A DNA stretch of 64,000 bases from Cristatella mucedo (GCA_009760855.2 WPIO01000006.1:8875001-8939000), one strand, 5' to 3'; positions 35,936-48,538 are shown, numbered from the stretch's first letter. Made by a program: numbers and translations. Notes: a model not told the origin generated them from the letters alone.

Positions 35936-37018
35936 GTAGTGGCCATATCGTAAGTAACACAATAATCTGGTTCAAGCGTTATCGTACTTTGAGCTGCTCA
36001 CAAGCTTCGACTCATCGCTATAATTTCTTAAGTGACTGTCAATTCACGGGATGCATACTTGCTAGGACAGCAGATAGCAAGCAGTTACCTGAATGGTTTT
36101 GGTGAGTCAGCCTGCCTTATAGCATTTGTGTTGACATTTATTTGTGGCTCGGTCAGATTTTTAATCCGGGCGTGTATCAACCCTTGACTGACAACGCTAG
36201 CTTGCGTAACCGTAAAGCATATGCCTTAACACATCGGTTCGTCGAGACTCAAGTTGCTATTTATTTGATCGCAACAAATAAAGTGCAGCTGCTTGTAAAT
36301 TTTTAAAACACTCAAGAAACATTTGGCGCAAGGTACCGTTCATAATGCTGATCATTTGACCGCCAGTCGGACTAACGGCTAGCTGCAGAGGCTGGGCGAG
36401 TCTCGTTGGCTCGGTGGGAAAGACACTGACAGCGGCTTACTAGCGTGGGTGATCTATCCCACTTAAGAAATATTAGCTTTGAAATGCAGACTACCAGGTG
36501 TGGGTTTCCGAGCCATTCACTGGCACCAATGTGTAGGCAGAAAAGGCTAACAAAAACTACTGCAGCGTAGTCAGAACTAACCCGTGGAGTACCTGACGGT
36601 AGAGCTTAATTTTTGGCGATTACCGATTGGTGCAACAAGTCTGCAGCCAAGCGAGGTGTTGGCCTACCAGACAAAGCTCACCCGTAGTAAAGCCAGCTAT
36701 CGACAGACTTTATTACCGGCGTATTATCCGTGGCAGGAGGCAGCAGGCCTTACGGACTCCGTTGGCGCACACCTAGAAGTGAAAATGTAGAGAGGCCGCT
36801 GAGCCCGAATCCTGGTCATGTGCCAGATGACAAGAACGAAAAGAAGCTAGCCAGCCGCAGCCTGACTGGCTGGTTAAATTTGACTCAAAAGCACTTTAAA
36901 ACTTAATCTAAGCCATATGATTACCAGACTCTATTTTAGCACTTTAAAACTTAATCTAAGCCTTATGATTACCAGACTCTACTTTTTAACCTGCCTAGCA
37001 CAAAATACACCTTGATCT
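35936..37018. other. Unassigned DNA with one tandem duplication
   Basis: No coding motif seen. The only structure noted is the 48-base duplication at 36,891-36,987. Confidence 0.35.
36891..36987. repeat. 48-base tandem duplication
   Basis: Unit gcactttaaaacttaatcta... begins at 36,891 and again at 36,939. The two copies differ at only a few positions, so the duplication is fairly recent. Confidence 0.9.
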
Positions 37019-37021
37019 AAA

Positions 37022-37780
37022 TGTAATGTAATGCAATGTATCTCCGTCTGTAACTCCACAAAGTCACAAAGACCACGTGGGCGTCACACAGGAGAGTTTT
37101 GTATAGCTCCCTCACAGCCTAAGGGGCTTTCGGTACGCATTCGGTAGCCAACAGACTTCGTCTCACGCAACAAAGTGAAAGTTGGAATCGTAGCAGAGTC
37201 AGGAGAGCAGTTGAAGTAGTGAGTAGCATGGAAGTAGCAGCTCAGGACTGCTGAAAAGGATGTGCCATAGTCGGTAGTAGGAGATTAGTTGTCGTTGCGT
37301 AAGAATTGTGAAAGCGAGTCCCACAGTCTTGGAGCTGCAGAGCTAAAGCTTCTGTCACCAACGGTCTTTAAGCTGAGGAATTTAACAGCTAATTTATTGC
37401 CCACACGGAACCAGAGGACGCGAACAGGCTGAAACTGATGCAGCAGTTGAGCTAGGTACGAAGGAGCCAAGCCGTGGCGGGCCTTGTGGATCAGCTTAAG
37501 AACTTTGTTCTGGATACGTTGCTCAACCGTCATTCATCCAGGCTCTTTTAGCAAAGGAGACACGTGCTCAAACCGGTGGGACTTAAAGACTAGCCATGAA
37601 GCCATATTCATACTCTGCTGCAGTGGCCTAATAGCTTTATGTGGCAGCCCAGCTAAGAAGGAATTGCAATAATCAAGCCAAGACAGAACTAAAGAGGTAG
37701 GTAAATTTTTTTACAAGCAACTGTGGGAGACAGCTCCTAATCTTGGATAGGGATCGGACGTGATGGTTGTGATAACAGAA
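37022..37780 (-). repeat. LINE family B, 5'-truncated copy
   Basis: Tail of gtaat(g)-type units at 37,022-37,038, then the 3' UTR (tatctccgtctgtaactcc) and the RT C-terminus in frame (VEQRIQNKVLKLIHKARH, PRLWDSLSQFLRND). It stops at about 37,780. Confidence 0.85.
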
Positions 37781-37799
37781 ATATCAGGCGGAACTGCAA

Positions 37800-37922
37800 C
37801 AACGTTACCAATCAGGAGAGGCGTCGCTCACGGTGCGGTCCTGGAGTCGACATAAGATGGTGGCCAATAAACGTGGTCTGTTCGTTGTGTTGCGTCTTTT
37901 CATTAAATGGTGGCAGCGGTGA
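37800..37922 (+). repeat. Possible LTR end with primer-binding site, plus orientation
   Basis: AATAAA at about 37,866-37,871, a GT-rich stretch, then cattaaa followed by TGGTGGCAGCGGTG (37,909-37,922), a typical tRNA-primer-binding site beginning TGG just after an LTR. The gypsy coding sequence next to it runs the other way, so the two do not form one normal element. Confidence 0.45.
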
Positions 37923-38132
37923 AGTTATAGAGTTTCACCCAGAAAATCAAGGATCCAGCCTTCGGACTGGCTTTACCAGCCTGCCAGACCTTGTTGTCGT
38001 TTGACCTTGTGAGGTGTGCATCTCATCGGCAAAACTTGGAGACTGATCTTGAACTGCAGTTGTAGGTTTCGGTAGATGTAGGGAACTGCCAGGATATTTG
38101 CTGTTGATGACCTGTGGATCGGTGTCAACCGG

Positions 38133-39110
38133 TCAAATATGCCTTCTGTTCCGCCGAAGAGTGCTGCCATTGTCAGTCTGCACGACAAACGACCGAGGTG
38201 TACTTGCTTGAGCTGTCACCGTTGCATGTGTGCTCCAGCTGTTTTCACCACCAGTCCGCACTAATACCGGTAGGCCGGGTTGAAGAGGTGGAAGTGGGCG
38301 AGCAGAATGATGGCGATCGCGGTAGTGCTGTTGAAGCTCTTTTGCACGGTCGTCGTTGAGTTGCACCTTTTCCTTTGCAGGCCATTGTAGTTCAACATGC
38401 CGAGGGAGCACTGGAAACGTCGTCCTAATCTGCCGTCCCATGATCAGTTGTGCCGGGCTGAAGCCTGTAGAGGTGCATGGCGTCGACCTCTGTATCATTA
38501 ATGCGAGGCACGGATCAGTCTGCCTCACAATAGATTTGGCAGTTTGCACCGCTCTTTCCACTTCTCCGTTCGCTTGTGGAAAATGTGGGCTGGTCGTAAC
38601 ATGTTTGAACCCATATCGTCTCGCGAAATCACTAAATTCGTGAGATAAAAATTGTGGTCCATTGTCACACTGCAACGACTCTGGTATGCCCCAGCAAGCA
38701 AATATGATCTGCAGTTCGGCCACAACTTCTTTGGTCGTCGATTTAGGTAATGGAGTGATTTCCATATATCTGCAGTAAAAGTTGATCACAATCAGGTGCT
38801 GTCGTCCCTCGTGTTCGAAGAGATCGGCAGCGACTTGTTACCAAGGAACACTGGGCAACGGTGTAGGGATGAGTGGCTCATGAAGTTGGCTCCTCTGGTT
38901 CTTTTGACAGGAAGCTGTACGAATCGACAAATGTCCTAACGTCTTGGCTAATTCCTAGCCAGTATACACATGACCTTGCTCGGTTCCTACATTTGGTCAC
39001 CCCTTAGTGGCCGTCGTGGATCTGCTCAAACAGAAAAGCATGAAGGCTTTGAGAGATATATATGCGATCGTCATACAGTAGTAATCCATTTGACACAGAA
39101 AGATGGCTAC
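38133..39110 (-). pseudogene. Gypsy integrase
   Basis: The zinc-binding region (GVTKCRNRARSCVYW) is followed by the DDE core: AADLFEHEG, CDNGPQF and GEVERAVQ, with 35 residues between the second Asp and the Glu as required. RRNRRHI closes the C-terminal part. Two stop codons, one in the GH*GV phrase and one in PW*QVAAD, interrupt the frame before residue 1 of the long open part. Confidence 0.9.
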
Positions 39111-39123
39111 TTATGGTGAAGTG

Positions 39124-40551
39124 CTACCGGAAGGTTTCCGGTAGGCCCTTGCTCGATTTAGGCCACCCTGACAGCGTATACTTTAGGACAGCCTGTAGCT
39201 CACTGTCGTCAGCAGTTGCCTGCTTTACTTCACCCAAGTGAGCTACTGAAAGCGATTTACAAACAACTGTGTCTACGTAGAGTTGAACGGCCTCGGTTTG
39301 GTCGTGTTCCTCACTCCCGCGAAGTGGTGCTCTTGACAACGCATCAGAGATCATAAGGGTCTTCCCAGGCACATACACGGCGTGAAGGTTAAAACGCATC
39401 ATTCGCATCAATAGGCGTTGGCATCTAACCGGAACCTGGTCAAGGTTCTTAGTCATAAGCAACGGTATAAGTGGTTTATGGTCAGTAAGAAGCTCGAAAG
39501 AAGGCAGACCAATAAGGAAATGACTGAACTTCTCGCACGCCCACACCGCCACAAGGCACTCTTTTTCTATCTGAGCGTCGCTCCTTTCGGTGCCTGACAA
39601 CACGCAGGATGCAAATGCGACAGGTCGCACATCTTGCTCTCCCGATCCATGGCACTGCAGCAGAACGGCACCTAGACCATAGCTACTGGCATCGGCACTG
39701 ACAATCACCGACTTTTTTGGGTCAAAATAAGCCAACACTGATGCCTTTGTTAAAAGCAACTTTGCTTCCCGGAATGCTTTCTTCTGGCTATGCCCCCAGT
39801 ACCATACTGAGTCAGACGAAAGGAGGTCATTTAGCGGCTTTGAGACCGTAGCCAGATTCAGCACAAACTGGCTGAGGTAGTTCATCATACAAAGGCATCT
39901 CTTTAGTTCGGCTATGTTTGTTGGATCACGGAGGTTGAGGATGGCTTCTATTTTGTCGTCTGATGGCCGGACACCGCTGGCATCAAAAACATGCCCTAAG
40001 AACGTCAAAGTTAGCTGGCGGAATATACATTTATCTCCATTCAACTTTAGGCCCGACATTGAAATTTCGGAAATAACACGACGCAATCAATCGTCATGCT
40101 CAGCCGCCGTGGATCCATAAACCAAAATATCGTCCATATAAATGGCTACACCTTCGATCTCACCCAAGAGGTCATGCATCAGTCTCTGAAAGATCTCCGG
40201 CACGCTAGTTATGCCAAAGGGCAGCCGGCGAAAACAAAAACGTCCAAACGGTGTTACAAACGTCGTTAAGCGAGTGCTCTCGTGGGACAACGGAATAGCC
40301 CAAAATCCGCTAGAGGTGTCCAACTTCGAGGACATTGTAGCACCAACAAGCTGAGGCAAAATCTCATCAAGCGTTGGTAGCACGTACCTTACATGAACCA
40401 CTGCTTGATTTAAGCACTTCAAGTCGACACAAAGGCGAACTTTGCCGTTGGGCTTCAGGACCGGTATGATTGGGGGGCACCACTCGGTCGGCTCCGATAC
40501 ACGTTCCACGATGCCGTTCTTCTCCATTCGAAGAAGTTCGTCCTTTACCAA
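39124..40551 (-). pseudogene. Gypsy reverse transcriptase and RNase H
   Basis: The RT blocks are in order: VRLCVDLKCLNQAV, SSKLDTSSGFWAIPLS (catalytic Asp), FRRLPFGI, and AIYMDDILVYG (YMDD-type active site). After a single TGA at about 40,087 come KLNGDKC, FLGHVF and the RNase H with VSADASSYGLGAVLLQ and LLTDHKPL. Apart from that stop both halves are long and open, so inactivation is not very old. Confidence 0.92.
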
Positions 40552-40559
40552 AGGAAGCA

Positions 40560-41459
40560 GCGGTCTGGGTATGCAGTGGGCTGTATGTACGCAGTATGGT
40601 TCACATCAGGTATGAGACGAATTTTCACCAGCTGGGATCGCATCAGTTCCATCTCTCCAAATACCGGGTCTCGAAGAATAGTTTCCTCTACGCTGAGTTT
40701 AATCAGTCCCATGCATAGAGAAGCTTGTCGGCTGAGGAGATTATTTCTTGCTCCAGTGACTACGTAGACTGGCAGGAGATAAATCGTTCCTTTCCGCTCT
40801 AACCTCGCTTTGAAGGTACCTTTACAAGCCAGGCGGTTGCCGATGCTTTGTCATTTTGCTGCTGTAGGCTCGAGGCAAGGTGGTCGTGGCATTCGACTAT
40901 ACGTGTCTTCCGTAATAACGGTAACGTCAGCACCACTATCTATTTTAAACGGAATGGTCATTCCATACCCGAACAAATCCACTTGCCAGGGTGATGATGC
41001 CCTTGCCGACTGGCACCCCGCCGCTACAGGCTTTGTAACGGCATCCATGGTGTAGTTCTCACCATCGGATTCAGCCGCGATCTCTCTTATTTTAGTTTCG
41101 GGTTTTATGCCTGATTTGCACCACACTGCATAGTGGCCCAACTTCCCACAGGTATTGCAACAGCGGTCTCGCGCTGGGCAGTGTCCAGAAGTGTGAGCCG
41201 AGTTACCATTCAGGTAGCTGTTAGCTTCTTTTACGTCGAAAAGCTTAACTCTCCTACGGTCTGTGCGGCTGCTAGCCTCTAAGACGCAGTGCTCAGGACA
41301 GTCGCTGGATTGTGGTCGCCGACGAAGCTCAGTTGACATCTGAAACCGGGTGCTGCAGACAATTGCTCGGTCCTGTGGCAATTTTTCTGGAAAAGTCCTT
41401 GCTTTTGTTTCGTAGAGCCCTTTTAGTGAAACATCGAGATTACTCAAAGCGCACGCCAT
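40560..41459 (-). pseudogene. Gypsy gag C-terminus and aspartic protease
   Basis: CNTCGKLGHYAVWC is a CX2CX4HX4C zinc knuckle (about 41,140-41,180), followed by the protease motif IDSGADVTVI at about 40,940. Only the end of gag is present; the open frame starts at 41,459, and the sequence upstream does not look like gag. A frameshift separates the protease from RT near 40,560. Confidence 0.85.
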
Positions 41460-41460
41460 T

Positions 41461-41900
41461 AAAAGCGTAGTGTATCTGCGGCGACGTTAAAATGGCGGCG
41501 CCATCTAAACCAGCCAGAAAACGGCTGATGGCCACTATTCGCCATATTTCAATTGTGCTCTGTAACCGAGGCCATATAAAAGCCGGGTCCGTGAGTTAGG
41601 GAGGCAGCTGTGATTCCAGACTCGGCATTGGCATTGGAGAAGATTGAGCTATAGGCCGGAGAGACGTCGGTGAACGTTGCGATCGCTATTGAACGATAGT
41701 AACCGTCCTCTGCTGTTAAATGGACGTCTGAGTTATGGATACCGACTTGATATGCTACGGTATGAGCGCTCGTCGTTGCTACTGCGTTTCAGCTACTGTC
41801 GTCATGATTTCTCGCTTTGTTGCTGCACCTTCCAGTAGCTAGCCACGACACCATGTCCAGGCATCCCCGGTATTCGTGGTACATTGGCTGAGACTAGCAC
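41461..41900 (+). promoter_or_regulatory. Promoter-like segment, perhaps LTR U3/R
   Basis: ATGGCGGCGCCAT (41,493-41,505; it contains an ATGGCGG YY1-like core) lies about 65 bases before ccatataaaagcc, a good TATA box at 41,570, followed by a moderately GC-rich stretch. Such a layout fits an LTR promoter or a cellular core promoter reading plus-strand. No matching copy was found at the other end of the gypsy element. Confidence 0.4.
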
Positions 41901-42214
41901 CATTACGAGCGATGCGTGCGGCCGTGTTATGACCGAGCTTGGAAGCCTAACATAATGCTTGTGACACCATGAATCTAGTAGAACATTAGCCTGAAGTAAT
42001 TCGGGAGAACTTGTACTTACATTAAAGGGGAAACACTATGGCAAACTGATAATTATTAAGTATTTAATGTGAAAAACTGGCACACATTTCTCATCATTCA
42101 ACGGAAAAGCATAACCCGAACTCATCACCAATTGACAGCGCGTTTAAGACCGTCCGCATAATTGTTAGTGAATAAGCGTCATGCCTGAGTCTGTACCGAT
42201 TCTGCTTCATATAG

Positions 42215-42990
42215 AATTGTAATAAATAGATATTCATATAGCGCTCTAAGAGAACTCGATCTCCTTTTAGGCACTTTACATATGCTGTACAGACAGCACG
42301 TCAATTAGTTAGCGAGGATATGCACTGTTTCAGCACTCAAGCACAAACAAAAGACATTTCCCACGGACCAAGAAAAATTCTTCGAGAAAGTAGAGAGTCT
42401 GTAGCGTCTTCATAATGTTTTATGTCAGTGGATGGGGTGGCATAAGCCAGATGGTAGTGAGTTCCAGGATTTGAGAGCATTCATACTAAATGACGGTCAT
42501 CAAAGGTTTTGAGTTTATCCTGATATAACACGATTTCTAGCCTGATTGGGTAAAGCAGAGAATAAATTGGCCAAAGCAAGATAATTAAAGGTGCTGAAAG
42601 TAGGTGGAAAAAACCTGAAGTACAACAAAGTGACGTGAAGTGAAGTACAAAGTGTAGCACTTCATTACGTGGGTGGGAGGACCTGCAAGTTGTTAGTTAC
42701 AGAAGGCGAGAGGGTATGTCGCTATGCAAGAACCAACCTAGATGTGGTATTCCTTGTCTTAGCTTGCCCGAATCGTTTGTAATTTGCATAGGCGAATGTA
42801 GGCAGACTTGAAAATGGAGTTGATACATATATCTAGCGAAGGGTCACTTAGAAAATGGACACCGAGATTTTATGCAGATGATAAAGATGATATACTTCCC
42901 AATGCCCTGTTTTGAGCTATTGGTTTTCCGATTTCCGAGTAACACTAGGTTTGCCCATAACTAACAAGTTGGTTTTATCATAATCCAATT
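42215..42990 (-). repeat. LINE family A, degenerate copy
   Basis: Begins with aataaatagatattc, then gcgctctaagagaactcgatctcc (3' stem-loop) and antisense RT blocks (gtgagttccaggatttgagagcattc; ggcgaatgtaggcagacttg). Confidence 0.75.
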
Positions 42991-42999
42991 TGAGAGATT

Positions 43000-44620
43000 T
43001 CGCTCCTATCCAAGTGTGAATTCCTGCAATATGTGCTGCCTCCACGACGTAAGCGTCAGGCGTACATTAGCAACTGTTGGCTAAGCATGCTCATAAAAAA
43101 ACTCCTAGTAATCGTACTCACCTGGTGACTCAATCAGATTGTCCAGTCTGCTGCTACCGGTGCAGCTGCCACGTCACACAGCTTCTGTTTGAGCTTTAAT
43201 TGCTCTCTATTAAGCATTGAATAGACTTTTTGATCCCCTCTCTCTGTCCCACAGCCAGTACGCTCCCACTTTCTCGGCTTCCGCCAGTCTTGCCGTTCCT
43301 TGCACCGAACTAAAGACTTGTTTTAGCACAAATTTCGGTTCTATGAATGGAAAATCTAGGGCTCGCTTCCAGGTTCCGTCACCACACAAAATGTCCGCAC
43401 ATCTATAAAGTATCATCTAGATAACGACACACGCGTTCCGCTCAGATTTCTCAGCGGCACAGTGAACTCTTATTGTTGTTCCTGCATGCTCGATATGCGT
43501 CCCTTAGCAAGATTAAGTGCATTTAAGGGGTCCTTCTAACCAGCCACCCTGACTGAGGTCTGTATATTTGTACATCTTTGTCTACGCACGCACCTTGCTC
43601 GTAATTAACTATTGGTTCTTGTTTTTCCTCACAAAGCGTTCTTAAGCAACTGGATTGATATTTGGACCTCTAATGGTGATTAATAAAATACATTAGTATT
43701 ATTTTTATTACAACGATTGCCATAATTATTATTTAGAAAAGGCATTCACAATAAATGAAAATTAATTTTCACGAATACATGCAAATGCATTTAGCTGTAA
43801 CACGTACAACCAAGTAAGTGTAACCACTATTTGCCTATGTAATTTTAATGTGCACACATCCCATTGGCACGACCAGAAATGTAAAGTCCCAGCTAGTTTG
43901 CTAGCCGTCAATGAAAATTAGAAAGAGAGTTCACACGGATACATCATTACTGCGAGCCTTGAAATTCGGTAGTTCCGCTCAAATTAAGTTCCACTGTACA
44001 AAAAGACTAACTGTGAGAAACTATCTACATTGATGACGTATGACACTTTGATAGCACTTTGATAGCACTCGATTCGAAGCTGAAGAGAGAAAACTGTATA
44101 GAATGTACGCATATCTATCGCTGACGTCGGCAATAAAAACAGATAACAGTAAAAGGCAACCAGCGCTTAACTACCGAAACCCAATGCTTAGCGTGGCTTG
44201 ATTTTCGTCACACTTAACCGCAGCTAGAGACAGCAGGAGAAGCCCGGGTGCGCCGTTATATCAAAACTGAAAGTGTTGGCTGCATAAAAGATGCTGCAAC
44301 GTAAAGATCCCTATAAATAAAAGCAGATTTCTCGTGCGAGATTTCCCTACGTGTGGCTATCTCACCAGCTTGGTCGGCGAACAGAAAGGTATGCCTTCCA
44401 AAAGGAACTTGGAAGTTGTCGTTAATTCCCACTGACATAGGCGTTTCACCTGATCAGTAGGCATTTAAAACAATGACAATAACGACTGATGAGTATTTAG
44501 AGAATTTCGAAGATTTATTAGCGCAGTTGCTTGGATCTGCTCAACCAAACTTATTACGAAGCACAAATATGAGCAGAGACCTGAACACACGACGTCTAGA
44601 TAGAGCTTAGTGACTTCTTT
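43000..44620. other. Mostly unassigned; weak LINE A 3' trace at 43,560-43,725
   Basis: 43,635-43,720 (aactggattgatatttggacctctaatggtgatt...attatttttatta) resembles the A-like 3' end at 3,610-3,690. The rest is A+T-rich DNA without recognised genes. Confidence 0.4.
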
Positions 44621-44624
44621 ATAA

Positions 44625-45400
44625 TAATAATAATGCACTTGATAAAGCGCCGTCAGAGAACTCAATCTCTTTCTCGGCGCTTTACAGTTGCTGCAAAGGA
44701 AAACGCAACTGAATGGTGAGTAATATCACGCTTGATAAACAACATGAATAACACGGTTAGGAATGACATGCACAGGGTCAGCATGCAAATGTGGTTAGTG
44801 GCAGCATGCACAGTGTCAGCACGCGTAATCACATCAAGGACGAATCAGAGGGACCCACTAAGTGCTGTCCTAAATAGGTGTGTTTCAAGTTCTTTTTAAA
44901 TGTGGTCAAGTCAGGGGATGTTCTGACGCAAGTCGGGAGGAAGCTCCAGACTTCGGGAGCATATGAACTAAATGCATGGTCTCTAAAGAATTTTAAGTTT
45001 GTATGAGGTATTGGTAGACTCTTGGATTCCGAAAAGAGGGTGGTACGATGCTTGGCGTGGTGGGAGAGTAGATCTGAGAGATAAGCTGGAGCCAAAGAAT
45101 GAAGTGACCTAAAAGTGAGCGACAAAACCTTGAAGTTGATGTGTTGCTTTACTGGTAGCCAGTCCAGGTCGGCGAGAAGTGGTGTGATGTGGCAACTGCA
45201 ACACTCATGACAAACAAGCCTAGTTGCAGAGTTTTGCACCAGCTGTAATTGCCGATTGCACATGCCGGTAGGCCAGCAAGCAGTGAGTTACAGAAGTCGA
45301 GACGGGATGTCACAAATGCATGGATCAACATGGACGTGGTATCCTTATCTAAACAAGCCCGAATTTTAGCAATGTTACGTAGCTGAAAGTAGTTCTTTCT
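44625..45400 (-). mobile_element. LINE family A, 5'-truncated copy
   Basis: (ATT)n tail, 3' stem-loop (agcgccgtcagagaactcaat / ctctttctcggcgct) and a long open RT C-terminus on the minus strand ([68 protein letters not shown]). It fades out at about 45,400. Confidence 0.88.
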
Positions 45401-46220
45401 TAAGGAAGTGTCCGTATCTGCATACTTAAAATAAAGTAAGTTTGCAACATCGACATTTTGTCTTCAGCCTCTGGCCAGACTAAGCAATTTAACAATCTAA
45501 AAGAAAAACGTAGCAGATACTTGTGTATTCTCGGAAGATCGGAACCCTAGTCATATTTTGAGAGAAAAACGCAAACTCAATGTGCTATCTTAATTATTTA
45601 ATAGTGAAATTTTCAGTCCTTTGAAGCAGTTAGTAGATCAAAAATGCTAAGATATCTAGTCAGCTTTCCGGATATTGTAAGTAGCAATTGGAAGTGCTCA
45701 TGCCGCTCGTACACATACGGCCAGGACGGAAGCAGACTTTGTATGGCTTGGTTCGTTGGGCTACATAATTATTATAAAGGAATATGGCTCATATTTACCT
45801 TTTACCGTTTTCCAAGAGTCAATATAGCCGTCTACTAATTAGAAAGCTATCGCGGAGTCAGCCAAGTCTTGTCCAGGTTTATCCAAGTCTCTCCGCACTC
45901 CTCCTCGCGCTTAAGAGAGGTGTGCGTAATGCCTTTGCTTGCAATTCTTTACCCTCATTTTTTCTCAGTTCTCATTTCTCATTTGGCTACGTCTCCTGGA
46001 GCTTGCTCGGAGTCTTCAAGACTTTTGGCGCACGTGAAGACTGAGAATTGCACTACCCCTTGAACTACCCTGGAGGGAGACTCTTGCTCTCAACGCGAGC
46101 AAGGTAATTTGTCCACATTAGAAAAGTCAAGAATGACGTTGTATAAATGTATTAATATAATTAGTTTTTCATTGTACTCTAGATAAAGCATGCTATGGCC
46201 GGACATGAATAGCTCGCACT
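45400..46220. other. Unassigned A+T-rich DNA
   Basis: Short open frames only; nothing recognised. Confidence 0.3.
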
Positions 46221-46229
46221 CACTTACGC

Positions 46230-46419
46230 ACTAGAAAGCCCGAAAGAAAGAGAAAGATAGAGGAAACGGACGAGAGAGGCAGGGAAAGGAATGGATGGAG
46301 AGAGAGAGACAGAGGGAGAGGGAAAGAGAGAGAGGAAAGGAAGGGGAGAGAGGGAGAGAGAAAGTGAGAGAGAGGGTAAAGAAAGGAGGGAGGGTGGGAG
46401 AGCAATTGATGGAGAGAGG

Positions 46420-46450
<31 letters not shown>

Positions 46451-46680
46451 GAAAGGAAGGAGGGAGAGAAAGGGATGGAGAGAGGGAGAGAGAAAGAGAG
46501 AAAGAGAGAGAGAAAGAGGAAAGAATGGAGGGAGGACCGAGGAAAGAGAAACGGAGGGCGAGAGGGGGAAAGAAAAAGATAGGATAGGAAGAAGGGAGGG
46601 AGAGGAAGGGAGGGGGAGAGGGAAGGAAAAAGAAAGAGAGAGAGAGAGAGAGAGAGGGAGAACGAGCGAGAGAGAGCATT
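46230..46680. repeat. GA-rich tract
   Basis: Long purine run of GAGA, GGGA and AAAG units. Open frames over it are artefacts. Confidence 0.95.
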
Positions 46681-46779
46681 TTATAGGTGTTCCTCACAAA
46701 ATAAAAATGTTAATCCCTTGCATTGGCTGGACTAGTACCGTCTATAGCTATACTGGGGAAATGTGAGTGTCCTCTTGCA

Positions 46780-46905
46780 AAATAACGATTCACTAGATGA
46801 CCACGTCAGCTCCAAAGCGAAGTCTGCCTAAATTCACTATAATTTCAAAATTAGGGCTTGCTTAGTTGAATAAAGCACATCAAAGCTGATCCATGCATCG
46901 GTGTG
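46780..46905 (+). repeat. LINE family A fragment
   Basis: ttcactagatgaccacgtcagctcc followed by ttcaaaattagggcttgctt and agctgatccatgcat, in the same order as other A copies. Confidence 0.65.
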
Positions 46906-47979
46906 ATACCGATGTAACCAACCAAAGTATATACCCACAGGTCGGAGTAAGCTTACGCTTAAAATTGCCCAAGTTAGATTATACCCGAGTACATTGTGGC
47001 CAAGGGTTTATTATGGCCTAAGCCAAACCATACTTTTATGTGACTAATTATATTCTAATGGTTTCAATAGTCTCGAGTGATATAAAAAAGCATTGTTCAA
47101 TTGTTCTAACGGTATTTATAACTGAAAACACGTAGACTTTGATTGCTTCAAGCAAACAATTAAAATCTCATAAAATAATAAACGTCTTCTACAAGGATAA
47201 AAGATTAGTGATAGGCGACTCAGTATTGTTTATATATTCCAGTAAAACACATATAAAACACTTCATATTGCTAGCTGTAATATAAATGTTTAAAGTTAAG
47301 CACTGACAATAAATTATGAAGATCATGTCTTTTAAAGACAAATTGCACGTTCAGTTGTTTAATCCAGATTGAAGCTTTTGGGATACGTCAACCAATATAT
47401 GGAGTCACCGACTTATGTGTAGATTACGATGTCACAACTCAAAAGATTCACTGTGGCCTTGGTCTAGGTATTTGGTGGCCAGACTCTATCGGGTGAAATG
47501 CCAGAAATGTTTGCATATTCATTTTCATCTCGGTGCAATTAGTTATGTGGTTCTTATATTAAGGCAGTATTCAAGTGTTAGATGACTTTATCTCTGAGAT
47601 GGGATAAGTTGTTTTCTGCTGTCGTCAAGATATAGTTGATAGCTCAAAGTGGCATTTCCAATCACCTTTGGTTTTATATGTAAGCCGTGGTTGTCAAAGA
47701 TCATTTATTCTTCCAAACTACATACGCTTATCAAAAGTAAAGCCCAGAATGATGTTAAGAAACATTCTTCCTACATTTGGTAGTGGGTTGGAAGTCGTTG
47801 TCTGCATGCATTTCAATTGGACAACGACATCATTATTGTCTGGTTTTTCAAGTGGTCTTTTGAGTGTCTTTTGCTTTGGGCATTCATGCATCGACAGAGT
47901 ACTGGTACAGAGTACTGGACAGGAGACTGGAGTGGTGAAGAAGCCCTGCATACTGGTCAATGCTTAAGGTTGCCGGCGA
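46906..47979. other. Unassigned A+T-rich DNA
   Basis: A plus-strand open frame at 47,668-47,967 (99 codons) shows no recognised motif. It adjoins gypsy integrase remains and may be part of that element. Confidence 0.3.
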
Positions 47980-48538
47980 GCTAGGCTTTTCGCAGCCTCT
48001 TGTCAGTCTTAATGTTCTTAAGTTTGCCGTGCCCCTTGGTCAAGGATTCCACAACTGCGTGTGGTCCAATCCAGCCTGGTTTCATCTGTGAATCCATGAG
48101 ATGAACAATGCGCAGATTATTAAATCAAATGTAGATCCAGAATGTATGTGCTTGTCACTGTTGTATCTGCTATCAAAAGCCGGCTTGTGGTGTTCCTGAG
48201 TAGAGCAGATATATGCACTGACGGTTGAAAGGAGCTTGTTATTAATGTTTGTCAACTTAACCAGACCACCACGTTTTGCATCATCTTAAAGAAGCAATTG
48301 CGCCCACAGTATCATCTTCTAAGGGTTTCAGATCCATGGGAAGCTTGTTTTTCCGTCCTTACATGACCTCGAATCGAGTGCACTTGATTTGGGGGCATAC
48401 ACAGATGTGGAATACGCAAACAGAACACTAGGGACTAAGTGGTCTCACTTTTTCCCTTGGTCTTTCACAAGCTTACTAAGAGATAAGAGTGTTCGATTTT
48501 CACGCACCCGGTCTATATACGTTGGTTGGTGGTAGACT
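47980..48538 (-). pseudogene. Second gypsy element: integrase C-terminal half
   Basis: Minus-strand translation gives VYHQPTYIDRVRENRTL, SKLVKDQGK and VPSVLFAYSTSVYA, the counterpart of the integrase segment AYHPQTNG..ER.NRTL...W...LP.VLFAYNTSVH. Further on, KPGWIGPHAVVESLTKG is typical of the C-terminal GPY region. Several stops. Confidence 0.78.

Larger units (their letters stand above)
38000..41459 (-). mobile_element. Ty3/gypsy retrotransposon gag-pol remains
   Basis: On the minus strand, in order from 41,459: gag zinc knuckle, protease, reverse transcriptase, RNase H, integrase. It resembles the metazoan K02A2.6-type gypsy group (judgement from memory). At least three in-frame stops (about 40,087, 39,015 and 38,836), a truncated gag and no recognisable LTR pair show that it is dead. 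Neighbours are LINE relics on both sides. Confidence 0.9.
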
